A stretch of 64,000 nt of DNA from Archivesica marissinica (GCA_014843695.1 CM026404.1:87306953-87370952), one strand, 5' to 3'. Counted from the stretch's first letter, positions 45,100-57,027 are shown. The notes: generated by a model not told the origin, from the sequence alone. Numbers and translations are program-made.

Positions 45100-45365
45100 G
45101 TCCGCCTCCGTGGTCGAGTGGTTACGGTCGCAGACTTGTATACCACTGTAACCTATCATCACTGATGGTCACGGGTTCGAGCCCCGCTCTGACCGTGTCT
45201 CATTTATATGAAAAAATTGGCAGTTTCTTACGGAGGTTGGTGCACCCAAGTACTGGTTAACCGCTGGAGCCTGCCCAGGAAAGGTGTTGTTAGGTAAACT
45301 GCCCGCCGGCGATATAGCCCAAAATGGTGCTGATGCAGGCGTAAAACCCGAAATATAACATAATC
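45100..45365 (+). mobile_element. tRNA-derived SINE, family C, full-length
   Basis: The head tccgcctccgtggtcgagtg has an A-box-like motif, and gtcacgggttcgagccccgc is the B-box. The body and 3' end are as at 40925. atctatcgctgaag lies at the 3' flank and tctatcgctgaag at the 5' flank, a direct repeat fitting a target duplication. Confidence 0.85.
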
Positions 45366-45514
45366 TATCGCTGAAGGAGGACCGATTAAATTGAGACACT
45401 CGATTAGTTTACCTGCTCTGAATGTAGTTAATGATTAATCAACGATTATTTGAAATCTATGTTTATAAAAATGCCACAAACACCGTTACAATATATCAGT
45501 TCGTTGCAGGGATG

Positions 45515-46954
45515 GTGTATATGATATGTATGCAGGTTGGCATAGATACATTGCATCATTACATGGCTGGCATCATACATTACATGGTGTATATGATGTG
45601 TGTGCAGGTTGGCATAGATACATTGCATCATTACATGGCTGGCATCATACATTACATGGTGTATATGATGTGTGTGCAGGTTGGCATAGATACATTGCAT
45701 CATTACATGGCTGGCATCATACATTACATGGTGTATATGATGTGTGTGCAGGTTGGCATAGATACATTGCATCATTACATGGCTGGCATCATACATTACA
45801 TGGTGTATATGATGTGTGTGCAGGTTGGCATAGATACATTGCATCATTACATGGCTGGCATCATACATTACATGGTGTATATGATGTGTGTGCAGGTTGG
45901 CATAGATACATTGCATCATTACATGGCTGGCATCATACATTACATGTTGTATATGATGTGTGTGCAGGTTGGCATAGATACATTGCATCATTACATGGCT
46001 GGCATCATACATTACATTTGTATATGATGTGTGTGCGGTTGCATAGATACATTGCATCATTACATGTCTTACATTAGATGTTGCGGCTGATCTACGGCTG
46101 GCATCATACATTACATGTTGTATATGATGTGTGTGCAGGTTGGCATAGATACATTGCATCATTACATGGCTGGCATCATACATTACATGTTGTATATGAT
46201 GTGTGTGCAGGTTGACATAGATACATTGCATCATTACATGGCTGGCATCATACATTACATGTTGTATTGATGTGTGTGCAGGTTGGCATAGATACATTGC
46301 ATCATTACATGGCTGGCATCATACATTACATGTTGTATATGATGTGTGTGCAGGTTGGCATAGATACATTGCATCATTACATGGCTGGCATCATACATTA
46401 CATGTTGTATATGATGTGTGTGCAGGTTGGCATAGATACATTGCATCATTACATGGCTGGCATCATACATTACATGTTGTATATGATGTGTGTGCAGGTT
46501 GTACATGGCTGGCATCATACATTACATTTGTATATGATGTGTGTGCAGGTTGGCATAGATACATGCATCTTACTGGCTGGCATCATCATACATGTTGTAT
46601 ATGATGTGTGTGCAGGTTGGCATAGATACATTGCATCATTACATGGCTGGCATCATACATTACATGTTGTTATGATGTGTGTGCAGGTTGGCACATAGAT
46701 ACATTGCATCATTACATGGCATCATTCGTTGTATATGATGTGTGTGCAGGTTGGCATAGATACATTGCATCATTACATGGCTGGCATCATACATTACATG
46801 TTGTATATGATGTGTGTGCAGGTTGGCATAGATACATTGCATCATTACATGGCTGGCATCATACATTACATGTTGTATATGATGTGTGTGCAGGTTGACA
46901 TAGATACATTGCATCATTACATGGCCGGCATCATACATTACATGTTGAATCTGA
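45515..46954. repeat. 72-bp minisatellite, about 20 copies
   Basis: Period 72 bp (tgtgcagg at 45601 and 45673). The unit includes catagatacattgcatcatt, acatggctggcatcatacat and gtatatgatgtgtgtgcagg. Several units in the middle carry deletions. The period is divisible by three, hence the open frames on both strands. Confidence 0.95.
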
Positions 46955-47268
46955 TTGGTGTGTTGGGGCCGACATTGTAGACACATTATATGTGTAAATC
47001 TGATGTGTGCGTTGGGGCCGACATTGTAGACATATAACATGTGTAAATCTGATGTGTGCGTTGGGGCCGACATTGTAGACATATTACATGTGTAAATCTG
47101 ATGTGTGTGTTGGGGCCGACATTGTAGACACATTACATGTGTAAATCTGATGTGTGCGTTGGGGCCGACATTATAGACATATTACATGTTGAATCTGATG
47201 TGTGTGTTGGGGCTGACATTGTAGACACATTACATGTGTAAATCTGATGTGTGCGTTGGGGCCGACAT
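46955..47268. repeat. 49-bp minisatellite, left copy, running into the gap
   Basis: Unit gtgtaaatctgatgtgtgcg, ttggggccgacattgtagac, atattacat. It is truncated by the assembly gap. Confidence 0.93.
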
Positions 47269-48268
47269 NNNNNNNNNNNNNNNNNNNNNNNNNNNNNNNN
47301 NNNNNNNNNNNNNNNNNNNNNNNNNNNNNNNNNNNNNNNNNNNNNNNNNNNNNNNNNNNNNNNNNNNNNNNNNNNNNNNNNNNNNNNNNNNNNNNNNNNN
47401 NNNNNNNNNNNNNNNNNNNNNNNNNNNNNNNNNNNNNNNNNNNNNNNNNNNNNNNNNNNNNNNNNNNNNNNNNNNNNNNNNNNNNNNNNNNNNNNNNNNN
47501 NNNNNNNNNNNNNNNNNNNNNNNNNNNNNNNNNNNNNNNNNNNNNNNNNNNNNNNNNNNNNNNNNNNNNNNNNNNNNNNNNNNNNNNNNNNNNNNNNNNN
47601 NNNNNNNNNNNNNNNNNNNNNNNNNNNNNNNNNNNNNNNNNNNNNNNNNNNNNNNNNNNNNNNNNNNNNNNNNNNNNNNNNNNNNNNNNNNNNNNNNNNN
47701 NNNNNNNNNNNNNNNNNNNNNNNNNNNNNNNNNNNNNNNNNNNNNNNNNNNNNNNNNNNNNNNNNNNNNNNNNNNNNNNNNNNNNNNNNNNNNNNNNNNN
47801 NNNNNNNNNNNNNNNNNNNNNNNNNNNNNNNNNNNNNNNNNNNNNNNNNNNNNNNNNNNNNNNNNNNNNNNNNNNNNNNNNNNNNNNNNNNNNNNNNNNN
47901 NNNNNNNNNNNNNNNNNNNNNNNNNNNNNNNNNNNNNNNNNNNNNNNNNNNNNNNNNNNNNNNNNNNNNNNNNNNNNNNNNNNNNNNNNNNNNNNNNNNN
48001 NNNNNNNNNNNNNNNNNNNNNNNNNNNNNNNNNNNNNNNNNNNNNNNNNNNNNNNNNNNNNNNNNNNNNNNNNNNNNNNNNNNNNNNNNNNNNNNNNNNN
48101 NNNNNNNNNNNNNNNNNNNNNNNNNNNNNNNNNNNNNNNNNNNNNNNNNNNNNNNNNNNNNNNNNNNNNNNNNNNNNNNNNNNNNNNNNNNNNNNNNNNN
48201 NNNNNNNNNNNNNNNNNNNNNNNNNNNNNNNNNNNNNNNNNNNNNNNNNNNNNNNNNNNNNNNNNNNN
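47269..48268. other. Assembly gap, 1000 N
   Basis: A run of exactly 1000 undetermined bases, probably a placeholder rather than a measured length. Frames crossing it have no meaning. Confidence 0.99.
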
Positions 48269-48371
48269 CAAACAGCATAGAGCCTAATCAGACGGCACGT
48301 TCTGTGGCGTCTGATCTGGCACTATGCTGTTTGCAAAAGCGCCTTATGTTGTGATTGGCAGGTTACGGGTT
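48269..48371. mobile_element. Family E MITE fragment (duplicate of 44716-44818)
   Basis: Right half of the TTAA MITE, beginning at the gap edge; ends gcaggttacgggttaa. Confidence 0.7.
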
Positions 48372-48652
48372 AAGATAAGGAGTTAATAATATTATTATTA
48401 TGAGTTTGTGAGGTGAGATCTTATTGTATACTATGTATAGCTGTTGCTGCTCGTGGCTACAGTAGGTTCTCACATAAATAGCTAGACATTACCGTACAGA
48501 TTGTGCACAACAGAGATGTGGTAATGATACAAAAGATATGTCTGTGTTTCATAACGCTGTGTTTGACCTTTCACTGCTGACTGATCATAACCTAGGCACA
48601 ACTTGCCCCAAAACAAGGTCACTATAACATTTTGTGGTTCTATCGCTGAAGG

Positions 48653-48918
48653 GTCCGCCTCCGTGGTCGAGTGGTTACGGTCGCAGACTTGTATACCACT
48701 GTAACCTATCATCACTGATGGTCACGGGTTCGAGCCCCGCTCTGACCGTGTCTCATTTATATGAAAAAATTGGCAGTTTCTTACGGAGGTTGGTGCACCC
48801 AAGTACTGGTTAACCGCTGGAGCCTGCCCAGGAAAGGTGTTGTTAGGTAAACTGCCCGCCGGCGATATAGCCCAAAATGGTGCTGATGCAGGCGTAAAAC
48901 CCGAAATATAACATAATC
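48653..48918 (+). mobile_element. SINE family C (duplicate of 45100-45365)
   Basis: Same sequence at offset 3553, including the flanking tctatcgctgaag repeats. Confidence 0.85.
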
Positions 48919-49067
48919 TATCGCTGAAGGAGGACCGATTAAATTGAGACACTCGATTAGTTTACCTGCTCTGAATGTAGTTAATGATTAATCAACGATT
49001 ATTTGAAATCTATGTTTATAAAAATGCCACAAACACCGTTACAATATATCAGTTCGTTGCAGGGATG

Positions 49068-49938
49068 GTGTATATGATATGTATGCAGGTTGGCATAGAT
49101 ACATTGCATCATTACATGGCTGGCATCATACATTACATGTTGTATATGATATGTATGCAGGTTGGCATAGATACATTGCATCATTACATGGCTGGCATCA
49201 TACATTACATGTTGTATATGATGTGTGTGCAGGTTGGCATAGATACATTGCATCATTACATGGCTGGCATCATACATTACATGTTGTATATGATGTGTGT
49301 GCAGGTTGGCATAGATACATTGCATCATTACAAGTGGGCTCCTCATAATTAACATTTTGTATATATGTTGTGCCGTTTGGCATGATACATTGCATCCATT
49401 ACATGGCTGGCTCATACCTTACTGTTGTATATGATTTGTGGTTCGAGGGTGGCATAGATACATTGCTCATTACATGCTGCATCATACATTACATGTTGTA
49501 TATGATGTGTGTGCAGGTTGGCATAGATACATTGCATCATTACATGGCTGGCATCATACATTACATGTTGTATATGATGTGTGTGCAGGTTGTCATAGAT
49601 ACATTGCATCATTACATGGCTGGCATCATACATTACATGTTGTATATGATGTGTGTGGCAGGTTGGCATAGATACATTGCATCATTACATGGCTGGCATC
49701 ATACATTACATGTTGTATATGATGTGTGTGCAGGTTGGCATAGATACATTGCATCATTACATGGCTGGCATCATACATTACATGTTGTATATGATGTGTG
49801 TGCAGGTTGACATAGATACATTGCATCATTACATGGCCGGCATCATACATTACATGTTGTATATGATGTGTGTGCAGGTTGACATAGATACATTGCATCA
49901 TTACATGGCCGGCATCATACATTACATGTTGAATCTGA
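49068..49938. repeat. 72-bp minisatellite, second copy
   Basis: Same unit as 45515-46954 with about 12 units. The region 49330-49490 is corrupted by many small deletions and substitutions, which may be read-quality noise. Confidence 0.93.
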
Positions 49939-50862
49939 TTGGTGTGTTGGGGCCGACATTGTAGACACATTATATGTGTAAATCTGATGTGTGCGTTGGG
50001 GCCGACATTGTAGACATATAACATGTGTAAATCTGATGTGTGCGTTGGGGCCGACATTGTAGACATATTACATGTGTAAATCTGATGTGTGTGTTGGGGC
50101 CGACATTGTAGACACATTACATGTGTAAATCTGATGTGTGCGTTGGGGCCGACATTATAGACATATTACATGTTGAATCTGATGTGTGTGTTGGGGCTGA
50201 CATTGTAGACACATTACATGTGTAAATCTGATGTGTGCTTGGGCCGACATTGTAGACATATTACATGTGTAAATCTGATGTGTGTGTTGGGGCCGACATT
50301 GTAGACATATTACATGTGTAAATCTGATGTGTGTGTTGGGGCCGACATTGTAGACATATTACATGTGTAAATCTGATGTGTGCGTTGGGGCCGACATTGT
50401 AGACATATTACATGTGTAAATCTGATGTGTGTGTTGGGGCCGACATTGTAGACACATTACATGTGTAAATCTGATGTGTGCGTTGGGGCCGACATTGTAG
50501 ACATATTACATGTGTAAATCTGATGTGTGTGTTGGGGCCGACATTGTGTTGTGTTTGTGGTGGGCGACATGTAGACTAACATGTGTAATCTGATGTGTGT
50601 GTTGGGGCCGCTTGTAGACATATTACATGTGTAAATCTGATGGTTGGGGCTGACATTGTAGACATATTACATGTGTAAATCTGATGGTTGGGGCTGACAT
50701 TGTAGACATATTACATGTGTAAATCTGATGTGTGTGTTTGGGCCAACATTGTAGACATATTACATGTGTAAATCTGATGTGTGTGTTGGGGCTGACATTG
50801 TAGACATATTACATGTGTAAATCTGATGTGTGTGTTTGGGCCGACATCGTAGACACGTTACG
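49939..50862. repeat. 49-bp minisatellite, about 19 copies
   Basis: Period 49 bp (ttgggg at 50045 and 50094). Units vary between tgtgcg and tgtgtg; some lack seven bases (ctgatggttgggg). It ends about 90 bp before the first terminal exon. Confidence 0.94.
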
Positions 50863-50953
50863 CATGTGTGCACGTGCGCTCGTGTGTGATAATGTCTTCG
50901 TGCTATGCTACAGGAATACACATAATGTTTTATATGTTCATGCTATGCTATAG

Positions 50954-51013
50954 GGATCACCTAGACTGGATGACTCGGGGAGTAGCTCAAGTTTAGGGTC
51001 TGTGCCACCTTAA
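50954..51013 (+). CDS. CDC42BPA/B-like (MRCK): MRCK kinase, terminal exon 1 (short C-terminus)
   Basis: Last-exon coding part encodes GSPRLDDSGSSSSLGSVPP, then TAA at 51011-51013. The Ser/Pro-rich end resembles the SPP/SP-rich C-termini of vertebrate MRCKs. The acceptor is tgctatgctatag (50953), phase 0, matching the donor at 43737. A duplicated acceptor tgctatgctacag at 50913 would instead give EYT and stop. A canonical AATAAA follows at 51082-51087, about 70 bp after the stop. Translated through this exon, the window's exons total 480 codons including stop, and the frame is intact throughout. Confidence 0.8.
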   Translation, partial: GSPRLDDSGSSSSLGSVPP

Positions 51014-51081
51014 CGGACATTGTAACAGGTGGATCTTTCTTTCTCCATCGGATTCATTCATAACCCCTTATAAACTGGGTA

Positions 51082-51087
51082 AATAAA
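51082..51087 (+). terminator. Poly(A) signal AATAAA for terminal exon 1
   Basis: AATAAA lies 69 bp downstream of the stop codon at 51013. The spacing is plausible for a very short 3' UTR or for the first of several sites. Confidence 0.55.
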
Positions 51088-51219
51088 GTCCGTTATTGGA
51101 ACCAGAGGACTGGAGACATAGAAATATAATTTTTTTTAAAGAAGTACAGTAAATGGTCACTCAAACACAATTATGTTTTACATTCGAGTTATTGTTTTTG
51201 GTTTTGGCATATTCATTCA

Positions 51220-51520
51220 CAGGGTTCCCGCGGTCCTTGAATTTCCTGGAAAACCCTGGAATTTGACAAAATGTCATTCAGGGCCTTGAAAGTGCTTAAC
51301 TTTTAAAGTATGCCTGGAAAAGCCTTGAATTTGGGCAATATCGGCGATGATAATCAAAATTCATAATTTTTCAACGGAAGCCTGGAATAGCGTTGAATTC
51401 GGGAAATATAAAGTGCCGTGGTATTACAATTTTGCGCCTTGAAAAATGGAAAAAATGCCGAGCCGACAAATGGCCTTGAATAGCCTTGAATTTCACAACT
51501 TTCATTCTGCAGGAACCCTG
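51220..51520. mobile_element. 301-bp hAT-like MITE
   Basis: The left end cagggttcccgcggtccttg and the right end attctgcaggaaccctg are inverted. The interior repeats ccttgaatttcctggaaaa-like motifs. Flanking 8-mers (ttcattca / taaattca) are imperfect copies. Confidence 0.75.
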
Positions 51521-52104
51521 TAAATTCAAAAGTGAACGTATTAAAATCTTGGCGTAAAGTTATAAAGATATTTTTGAAAAAAATGTGAGCATCTTATTTT
51601 GAGTTATTTAATGCGTGTTACTACTTCTATATCATATGTGTAGAATATCGCAAGATAAACCAGTCAGTTCCCTCACAGATTCTAGACTACCCAGTTTACA
51701 GGGGTTGTTTGTGTTTTTGCAAGCTTCATGTATGCATGTTCAATGCATTTCACCGCTTAGTCTATCCACTTATGTTTTCTTCAGTTTGATGTAATTCGAT
51801 AACCCTTTCACCCCATACAACTGACTCGTTGCATAATGTAACACGGTCTTCGGCAAAAGCATCGGGATGAAAGGGTTCATTTAGCATGTGTATAGACTGG
51901 CATCTATTGCCAATAAATCCTTTGGTTTTGGTCAGTGTGTTTTGAAAACTTGTTTCACGGGAATGTTTGCAGGCTGTACATCGGTCACAATAGTGTTTTG
52001 AGTGTTGATGACATGCACACGAATTGTTCAGTTGTTAGCTAAGGTAGTTCTAACATGTTAATACATAACACTAAAACTGTTCAGTAATTCCGTTTAAACT
52101 TTAT
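51521..52104. other. Unique sequence with a small AACCCTTTCA hairpin
   Basis: At 51801-51880, aaccctttcaccccat faces gggatgaaagggtt, a MITE-like inverted pair. The rest is unrecognised. Confidence 0.45.
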
Positions 52105-52345
52105 TTATTTTACAACGATTGCGAAACAAGTTCTAACAACTTATATTAATCACTCTCGTTGGCGCGGATGAAAGAGTATGTGGTTGTTCGTGTGGGAGGA
52201 AGCCGGAGTACCTGGAAAAAAACCCACCTGTCCGATCTGGCGACCACCGTACCATCTCACATACTACCCGGTCCGAGGGTCAAAAGCTGGGTTGCATTGG
52301 TGAGAAGCGAGCGTGCTAACCACTGCGCTAATCGGACAGCCGACT
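52105..52345 (-). mobile_element. SINE family B, minus strand
   Basis: Reverse copy: tttattttacaacgattgcg, cttatattaatcactctcgt, ggaggaagccggagtacctg, ggtccgagggtc and a head in ccactgcgctaatcggacag. Confidence 0.82.
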
Positions 52346-52514
52346 GCCTTCAGTACTTATAGTTCCTGGTTAGATACTTAGAGCAGACTGATCAGTAGGT
52401 GAAAAGAAAAATCACTGATTGCTCAGTGTGGAATATCTATGTTACCTTGGCTTGAAAAGCATTTCTATATCTATCCTAGGCTTAGTTGTGTGTCTGTCCG
52501 TACTGCGCTGTCTG

Positions 52515-52755
52515 GTGTACTGGAGGAGTGGTTACGGTCGTTTACGTTAAATCATTTGCCCCTCACCACTTTAGGTTTGAATCCCACTGTGTCGAATTAT
52601 TTCAAGTGAGAAAACTATCCAACTGGCTTGCTGGAGGTGGGTGGTTCTACCCAGGTGTGTGGCAGTGCCTGAAATACTGCTCAGAGGGGCACCCGGGGTC
52701 TTCCTCCGCCATTAATAGTTGGAAAGTTGCCGTACGTTAAACACCAAATACAAAC
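52515..52755 (+). mobile_element. SINE family D copy
   Basis: Has gagtggttacggtcgtttac, aggtttgaatcccactgtg, ggtgggtggttctacccagg, ctcagaggggcacccgggg and the end cgtacgttaaacacc. Confidence 0.75.
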
Positions 52756-52828
52756 AGTATATAATTATAGAAACTAAGTGAAGCTGTTGTAAAAAGGACT
52801 TGATGGAATTAAATACTAAATATTTCTT

Positions 52829-52940
52829 TTAACACGCTTTGCACGCTCACTCAAATCGTGCCGATTCTTTTTTTAAAAAAAAAGAATAAAACTTTTGTTA
52901 TCTGCTCATTTCGCCTAAAGCGTAGTGTACATGCTAATGG
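52829..52940. mobile_element. TTAA MITE (family F), right end merged into an array
   Basis: Starts ttaacacgctttgcacgctc and includes ttatctgctcatttcgccta then aagcgtagtgta. The expected right TTAA is replaced by gctaatggtcaagcc, the seed of the following 27-bp array. Confidence 0.55.
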
Positions 52941-53315
52941 TCAAGCCAACACCCCCGCTGCTAAAGGTCAAACCAACACCCCCGCTGCTAAAGGTCAAAC
53001 CAACACCCCCCGCTGCTAAAGGTCAAACCAACACCCCCCGCTGCTAAAGGTCAAACCAACACCCCCCGCTGCTAAAGGTCAAACCAACACCCCCCGCTGC
53101 TAAAGGTCAAACCAACACCCCCCGCTGCTAATGATCAAACCAACACCCCGCTGCTAAAGGTCAAACCATCACCCCGCTGCTAAAGGTCAAACCAACACCC
53201 CCGCTGCTAAGGGTCAAACCAACAACCCCGCTGCTAAAGGTCAAACCATCACCCCGCTGCTAAAGGTCAAACCAACACCCCCGCTGCTAAAGGTCAAACC
53301 AACAACCCCGCTGAA
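52938..53315. repeat. 27-bp minisatellite, 14 copies
   Basis: Unit ctgctaaaggtcaaaccaac then acccccg, with 26-28 bp length variants in the C run. The unit seems derived from the right end of the adjoining MITE. Confidence 0.93.
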
Positions 53316-53754
53316 GCTTTTTGTAGAATATTACCACCAGGGTCCTTCTCTACTACACAATATGGTCAACAGTACTCCAAACTCTGATCACTTGTTCCAA
53401 TAGCAATTACACACCACCACTTCGTTTCACTTGACTGGCAGTATTCTGTTGAACTTGGATCAATCTTTCAATAAATACGTGATTGTGTGACCCAAGAACA
53501 TGTATTGACTATCACCAGGTGACTCGGGAGACTGCGGTCAATGTGGCACTGTTGTTTGTGGTGAACGGTACCCTAAACGTTCATTTATCTTGTTATACGT
53601 GTCCCCCGTACTTGTTTCTGTGACAGGTACAGTAAGTGGAATGTTAGTGTTGCCATTATAAAAGCTCATGGTATACGTATATTGTACGCGTTATGATGTG
53701 CACCATTTACAGAGTACATACAGTGTTTGCTAGATGATGCCATGAAACTATACA
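53316..53754. other. Intron/3' region, nothing recognised
   Basis: About 440 bp of unique sequence. Confidence 0.4.
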
Positions 53755-53930
53755 CGATATGATATATGCACACAATGTACACGATATATGCACACAATGT
53801 ACACGATATATGCACACAATGTACACGATATTTGCACACAATGTAAACGATATATGCACACAATGTACACGATATTTGCACACAATGTACACGATATTTG
53901 CACACAATGTACACGATATATGCAAACGAT
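53755..53930. repeat. 22-bp minisatellite, 8 copies
   Basis: Unit acgatatatgcacacaatgt then ac. Confidence 0.94.
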
Positions 53931-54289
53931 AAGCATGTTATATGCAAACGTTACAAACGATAAATTCAAAAGGTACGTACAATATACATGTATGCAAGTT
54001 TTGGCAACAATTACAGTCCCCACCCCTGTATTACATTGACAATAATTCTAGTGAACAGGCTTGTAAGCCTTTCTGTCCTTGTGATTAATAAGAAAATGGG
54101 AACACATTTGTTTCTGTAATTCCAGGTATGAAATATTTTGGTCTGTACTTCAACTATTTGATTCTTGGGAAATGAGATGTGAAACCAATATATTAAGACC
54201 AGTTGAGCATGCTGGGTACATGTATCTGTGTTTGATGTGTCATAAACCCCAACCCAACTTTGCCTCTTTTGTCCCATAATATCTGTCGC
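53931..54289. other. Unique spacer
   Basis: Nothing recognised. Confidence 0.4.
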
Positions 54290-54645
54290 ATGGTAAATAA
54301 AATTTGGATTGTGTTTTTGCCCCGGTAAATAAAATTTGGATTGTGTTTTTGCCCAGGTAAATAAAATTTGGATTGTGTTTTTGCCCCGGTAAATAAAATT
54401 TGGATTGTGTTTTTGCCCCGGTAAATAAAATTTGGATTGTGTTTTTGCCCCGGTAAATAAAATTTGGATTGTGTTTTTGCCCCGGTAAATAAAATTTGGA
54501 TTGTGTTTTTGCCCCGGTAAATAAAATTTGGATTGTGATTTTGCACCGGTAAATAAAATTTGGATTGTGTTTGTGCACCGGTAAATAAAATTTGGATTGT
54601 GTTTTTGCCCCGGTAAATAAAATTTGGATTGTGTTTTTACCCCAT
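54290..54645. repeat. 32-bp minisatellite, 11 copies
   Basis: Unit ggtaaataaaatttggattg then tgtttttgcccc. Each unit contains an AATAAA hexamer on the plus strand, so the array offers about 11 potential poly(A) signals. Confidence 0.95.
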
Positions 54646-54727
54646 TGTTGCTGTAAAATATGTAGCATATATTGATTTTGAGTTGCACAGAATTGGAAGT
54701 ACATGTTATTATCAAACACCTTGTTGG

Positions 54728-54893
54728 TGTTGGTACGGTGGTCGCCACGTCAGACAGGTGGGTTTTCTGCGGGTACTCTGTTTTCCTCCCACACAAATAA
54801 CCACACTTACGTTTTCACCCGCGCCAACGAGAGTGATTAATATAAGTTGTTAAAACTTGCTTCGCAATCGTTATAAAATAAATAAAGTTTAAA
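54728..54893 (+). mobile_element. SINE family B, 5'-truncated
   Basis: From tacggtggtcgccacgtcag through gtgggttttctgcgggtact and the gagagtgattaatataagtt tail. Confidence 0.8.
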
Positions 54894-55474
54894 CAAACGA
54901 TCAAACCATTTCTGAAAGTTTACCTTGCAGGAAATCTCATTATGGTAGCTTTCAGTATGACGGTGTATGTTGTAGTTTATGTGTTTTATGTGAAAAGTGT
55001 GTTTGTTTCATGTTAGTCCTATAATTTATCCTTGCCCATGTTTAATTTGCTATCTTATCATGTCATTTTTTCAGTCTATGGAATGTATTATCTTGGCTAT
55101 ATATATGTTAACTGTAAGTGTTCAAGTCCTCGGCTGAGGAAGGGCCGGGTTAAAGTAAATGACTTAGGCCGCTAAGGTAGGAGCAGGAGCTGATGTGGGA
55201 CTGACTAAGTCTTATTATTTTGCTCCGAATAGCCTGGCAAATTGTGGTAATATCTTGCTTGCCCAGTGGGGTAGGTATGTTTACCGGAGCTGTTGCAGAC
55301 ATATACATGTTAAATGGCCTGCACTATGATGGACCGACCCCAGGGGAAGCTAATCTTACATCTATCTGCTCTTTATGTATAATCTAATCTTTATTTTAAG
55401 AGAGTTGTATTCCTTTATCAAACAGCTAAATATTCACGCGCTTAACTTTACTCCACAATATAACCATGTTTTCG
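54894..55474. other. Unique intron, nothing recognised
   Basis: About 580 bp; no exon or repeat recognised. Confidence 0.4.
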
Positions 55475-56062
55475 TCTGCTTCCTGGAACTGTCAGACACA
55501 CGTCCTGACAATTTGACATTGTTCTTCGTCTGCTTCCTGGAACTATCAGAAACAATTCCTGACAATTTGACTGTGGTCTTAGTCTACTTGTCAGATGCAC
55601 TTCCTGACAATTTAACAGTGTTCTTAGTCTACTTCCTGGAACTGTCAGACACACTTCCTGGAAGTGTCGGACACACTTTCTGACAATATGACAATGTTCT
55701 TAGTCTGCTTCCTGGAAGTGTCAGATGCACTTCCTGACAATATGACTGTTTTTTACATGTAGTCCACTTCCTAGAACTCTCAGAAACACTTCCTGACAAT
55801 ATGACTGCGGTCTTAGTCTACTTCCTGGAACTGTCAGATGCACTTCCTGACAATATGACTGCGGTCTTAGTCTACTTCCTGGAACTGTCAGATGCACTTC
55901 CTGACAATATGACTGCGGTCTTAGTCTACTGCCTGGAACTGTCAGATGCACTTCCTGACAATATGACTGCGGTCTTAGTCTACTGCCTGGAACTGTCAGA
56001 TGCACTTCCTGACAATATGACTGCGGTCTTAGTCTACTGCCTGGAACTTTCAAAAACACTTA
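55475..56062. repeat. About 54-bp minisatellite, about 11 copies
   Basis: Unit cttcctgacaatatgactgc, ggtcttagtctacttcctgg, aactgtcagatgca. The right half is homogeneous, the left half diverged. Confidence 0.93.
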
Positions 56063-56649
56063 TTAAAGACAGTGTTAGTTTTATGCATTTATATTTTGTT
56101 TCCACTAAAGAACGATTACTGGCCAATATGGAATGAAATAAGTTTGACGATAGTTTGTTTGCCCGATAAATACACGACGATATGTTTTCACTTTTGTTTT
56201 CGCCTTATATTATCAACCGTATAACTGACATTACAAGGTATGGTATTCTGTGTATGGTATCAACTTCACCTAACTGAGTGTCAATTGTATCGAACAACCT
56301 GGCATTTTGCATAATTTACAGTTTCTAGTGTTCCTTCGCATTCATTTTGCATTAAATGATTATAAGCTCCTGTAGCTTTCAATTCAATCCACTTGTCTTC
56401 ATAGTTGTATTGTATGGATGTTATATGTACAGATGTTATATGTCATGTTTATCTTGAAAGTTGTATTGTATGGATGTTATATGTACAGATATTATATGTA
56501 CAGATGTTATATGTCATGTTTATCTTGATAAATAAAAATATGTTTAAACCAAATGATTAAGAAAATAGCATTTGTAAAGTTAGCTTTTAACTTTATGTTT
56601 TAATTATTCATCAGTAGTACATGTAAACACATTGTCATCATATATCATA
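56063..56649. other. Unique intron with short duplicated pieces
   Basis: Near 56405-56520 tgtattgtatggatgttata and tgtacagatgttatatg are repeated two to three times. Otherwise nothing recognised. Confidence 0.45.
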
Positions 56650-56897
56650 TGACTGTCCGATTAGCGCAGTGGTTAGCGCGCTCACTTCTCACCAATGCAA
56701 CCCGGGTTTGATCCTCGGACCGGGAAGTATGTGAGATGGTAGGGTTGGCGCCGAAGCGGACAGGTGAGTTTTCTCCGGGTACTCCGGTTTCCTCCCACAC
56801 GAATGACCACATACACGCTTTCATCCGCGCCAACGAGAGATTAATATAAGTTGTTAGAACTTGCTTCACAATTGTTGTAAAATAAATAAAGTTTAAA
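56650..56897 (+). mobile_element. SINE family B, full-length
   Basis: The head gactgtccgattagcgcagt then ggttagcgcgctcac carries a good A-box, and gggtttgatcctcggaccg is the B-box. The body is as at 36620, ending gtaaaataaataaagtttaa. The best copy for defining the family. Confidence 0.88.
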
Positions 56898-57027
56898 CTC
56901 TAAATATGATATGGCCGATCATTGAAATTGTTTGTTTTACAGCATATTTCCCAGTTTTAGTGCTAGTTTAAGCTAGGGCTTGGTTTGATTTGCTGTAATC
57001 AGAATAAGAGGTGTGGATTAGTTTATG

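Larger units (their letters stand above)
48269..50252. other. Near-identical second copy of 44716-47268
   Basis: 48269 onward matches 44716 onward at a constant offset of 3553 through about 45590, with only isolated differences (for example a/g at about 44967 versus 48520). The 72-bp and 49-bp arrays then follow in the same order with fewer units. This looks like two haplotypes, or a false duplication, placed side by side around the gap; a true tandem duplication is the alternative. Confidence 0.85.

Noticed and set aside
47133..48354. Open frames of about 350-380 codons across the gap
   Set aside because: They consist of undetermined bases.
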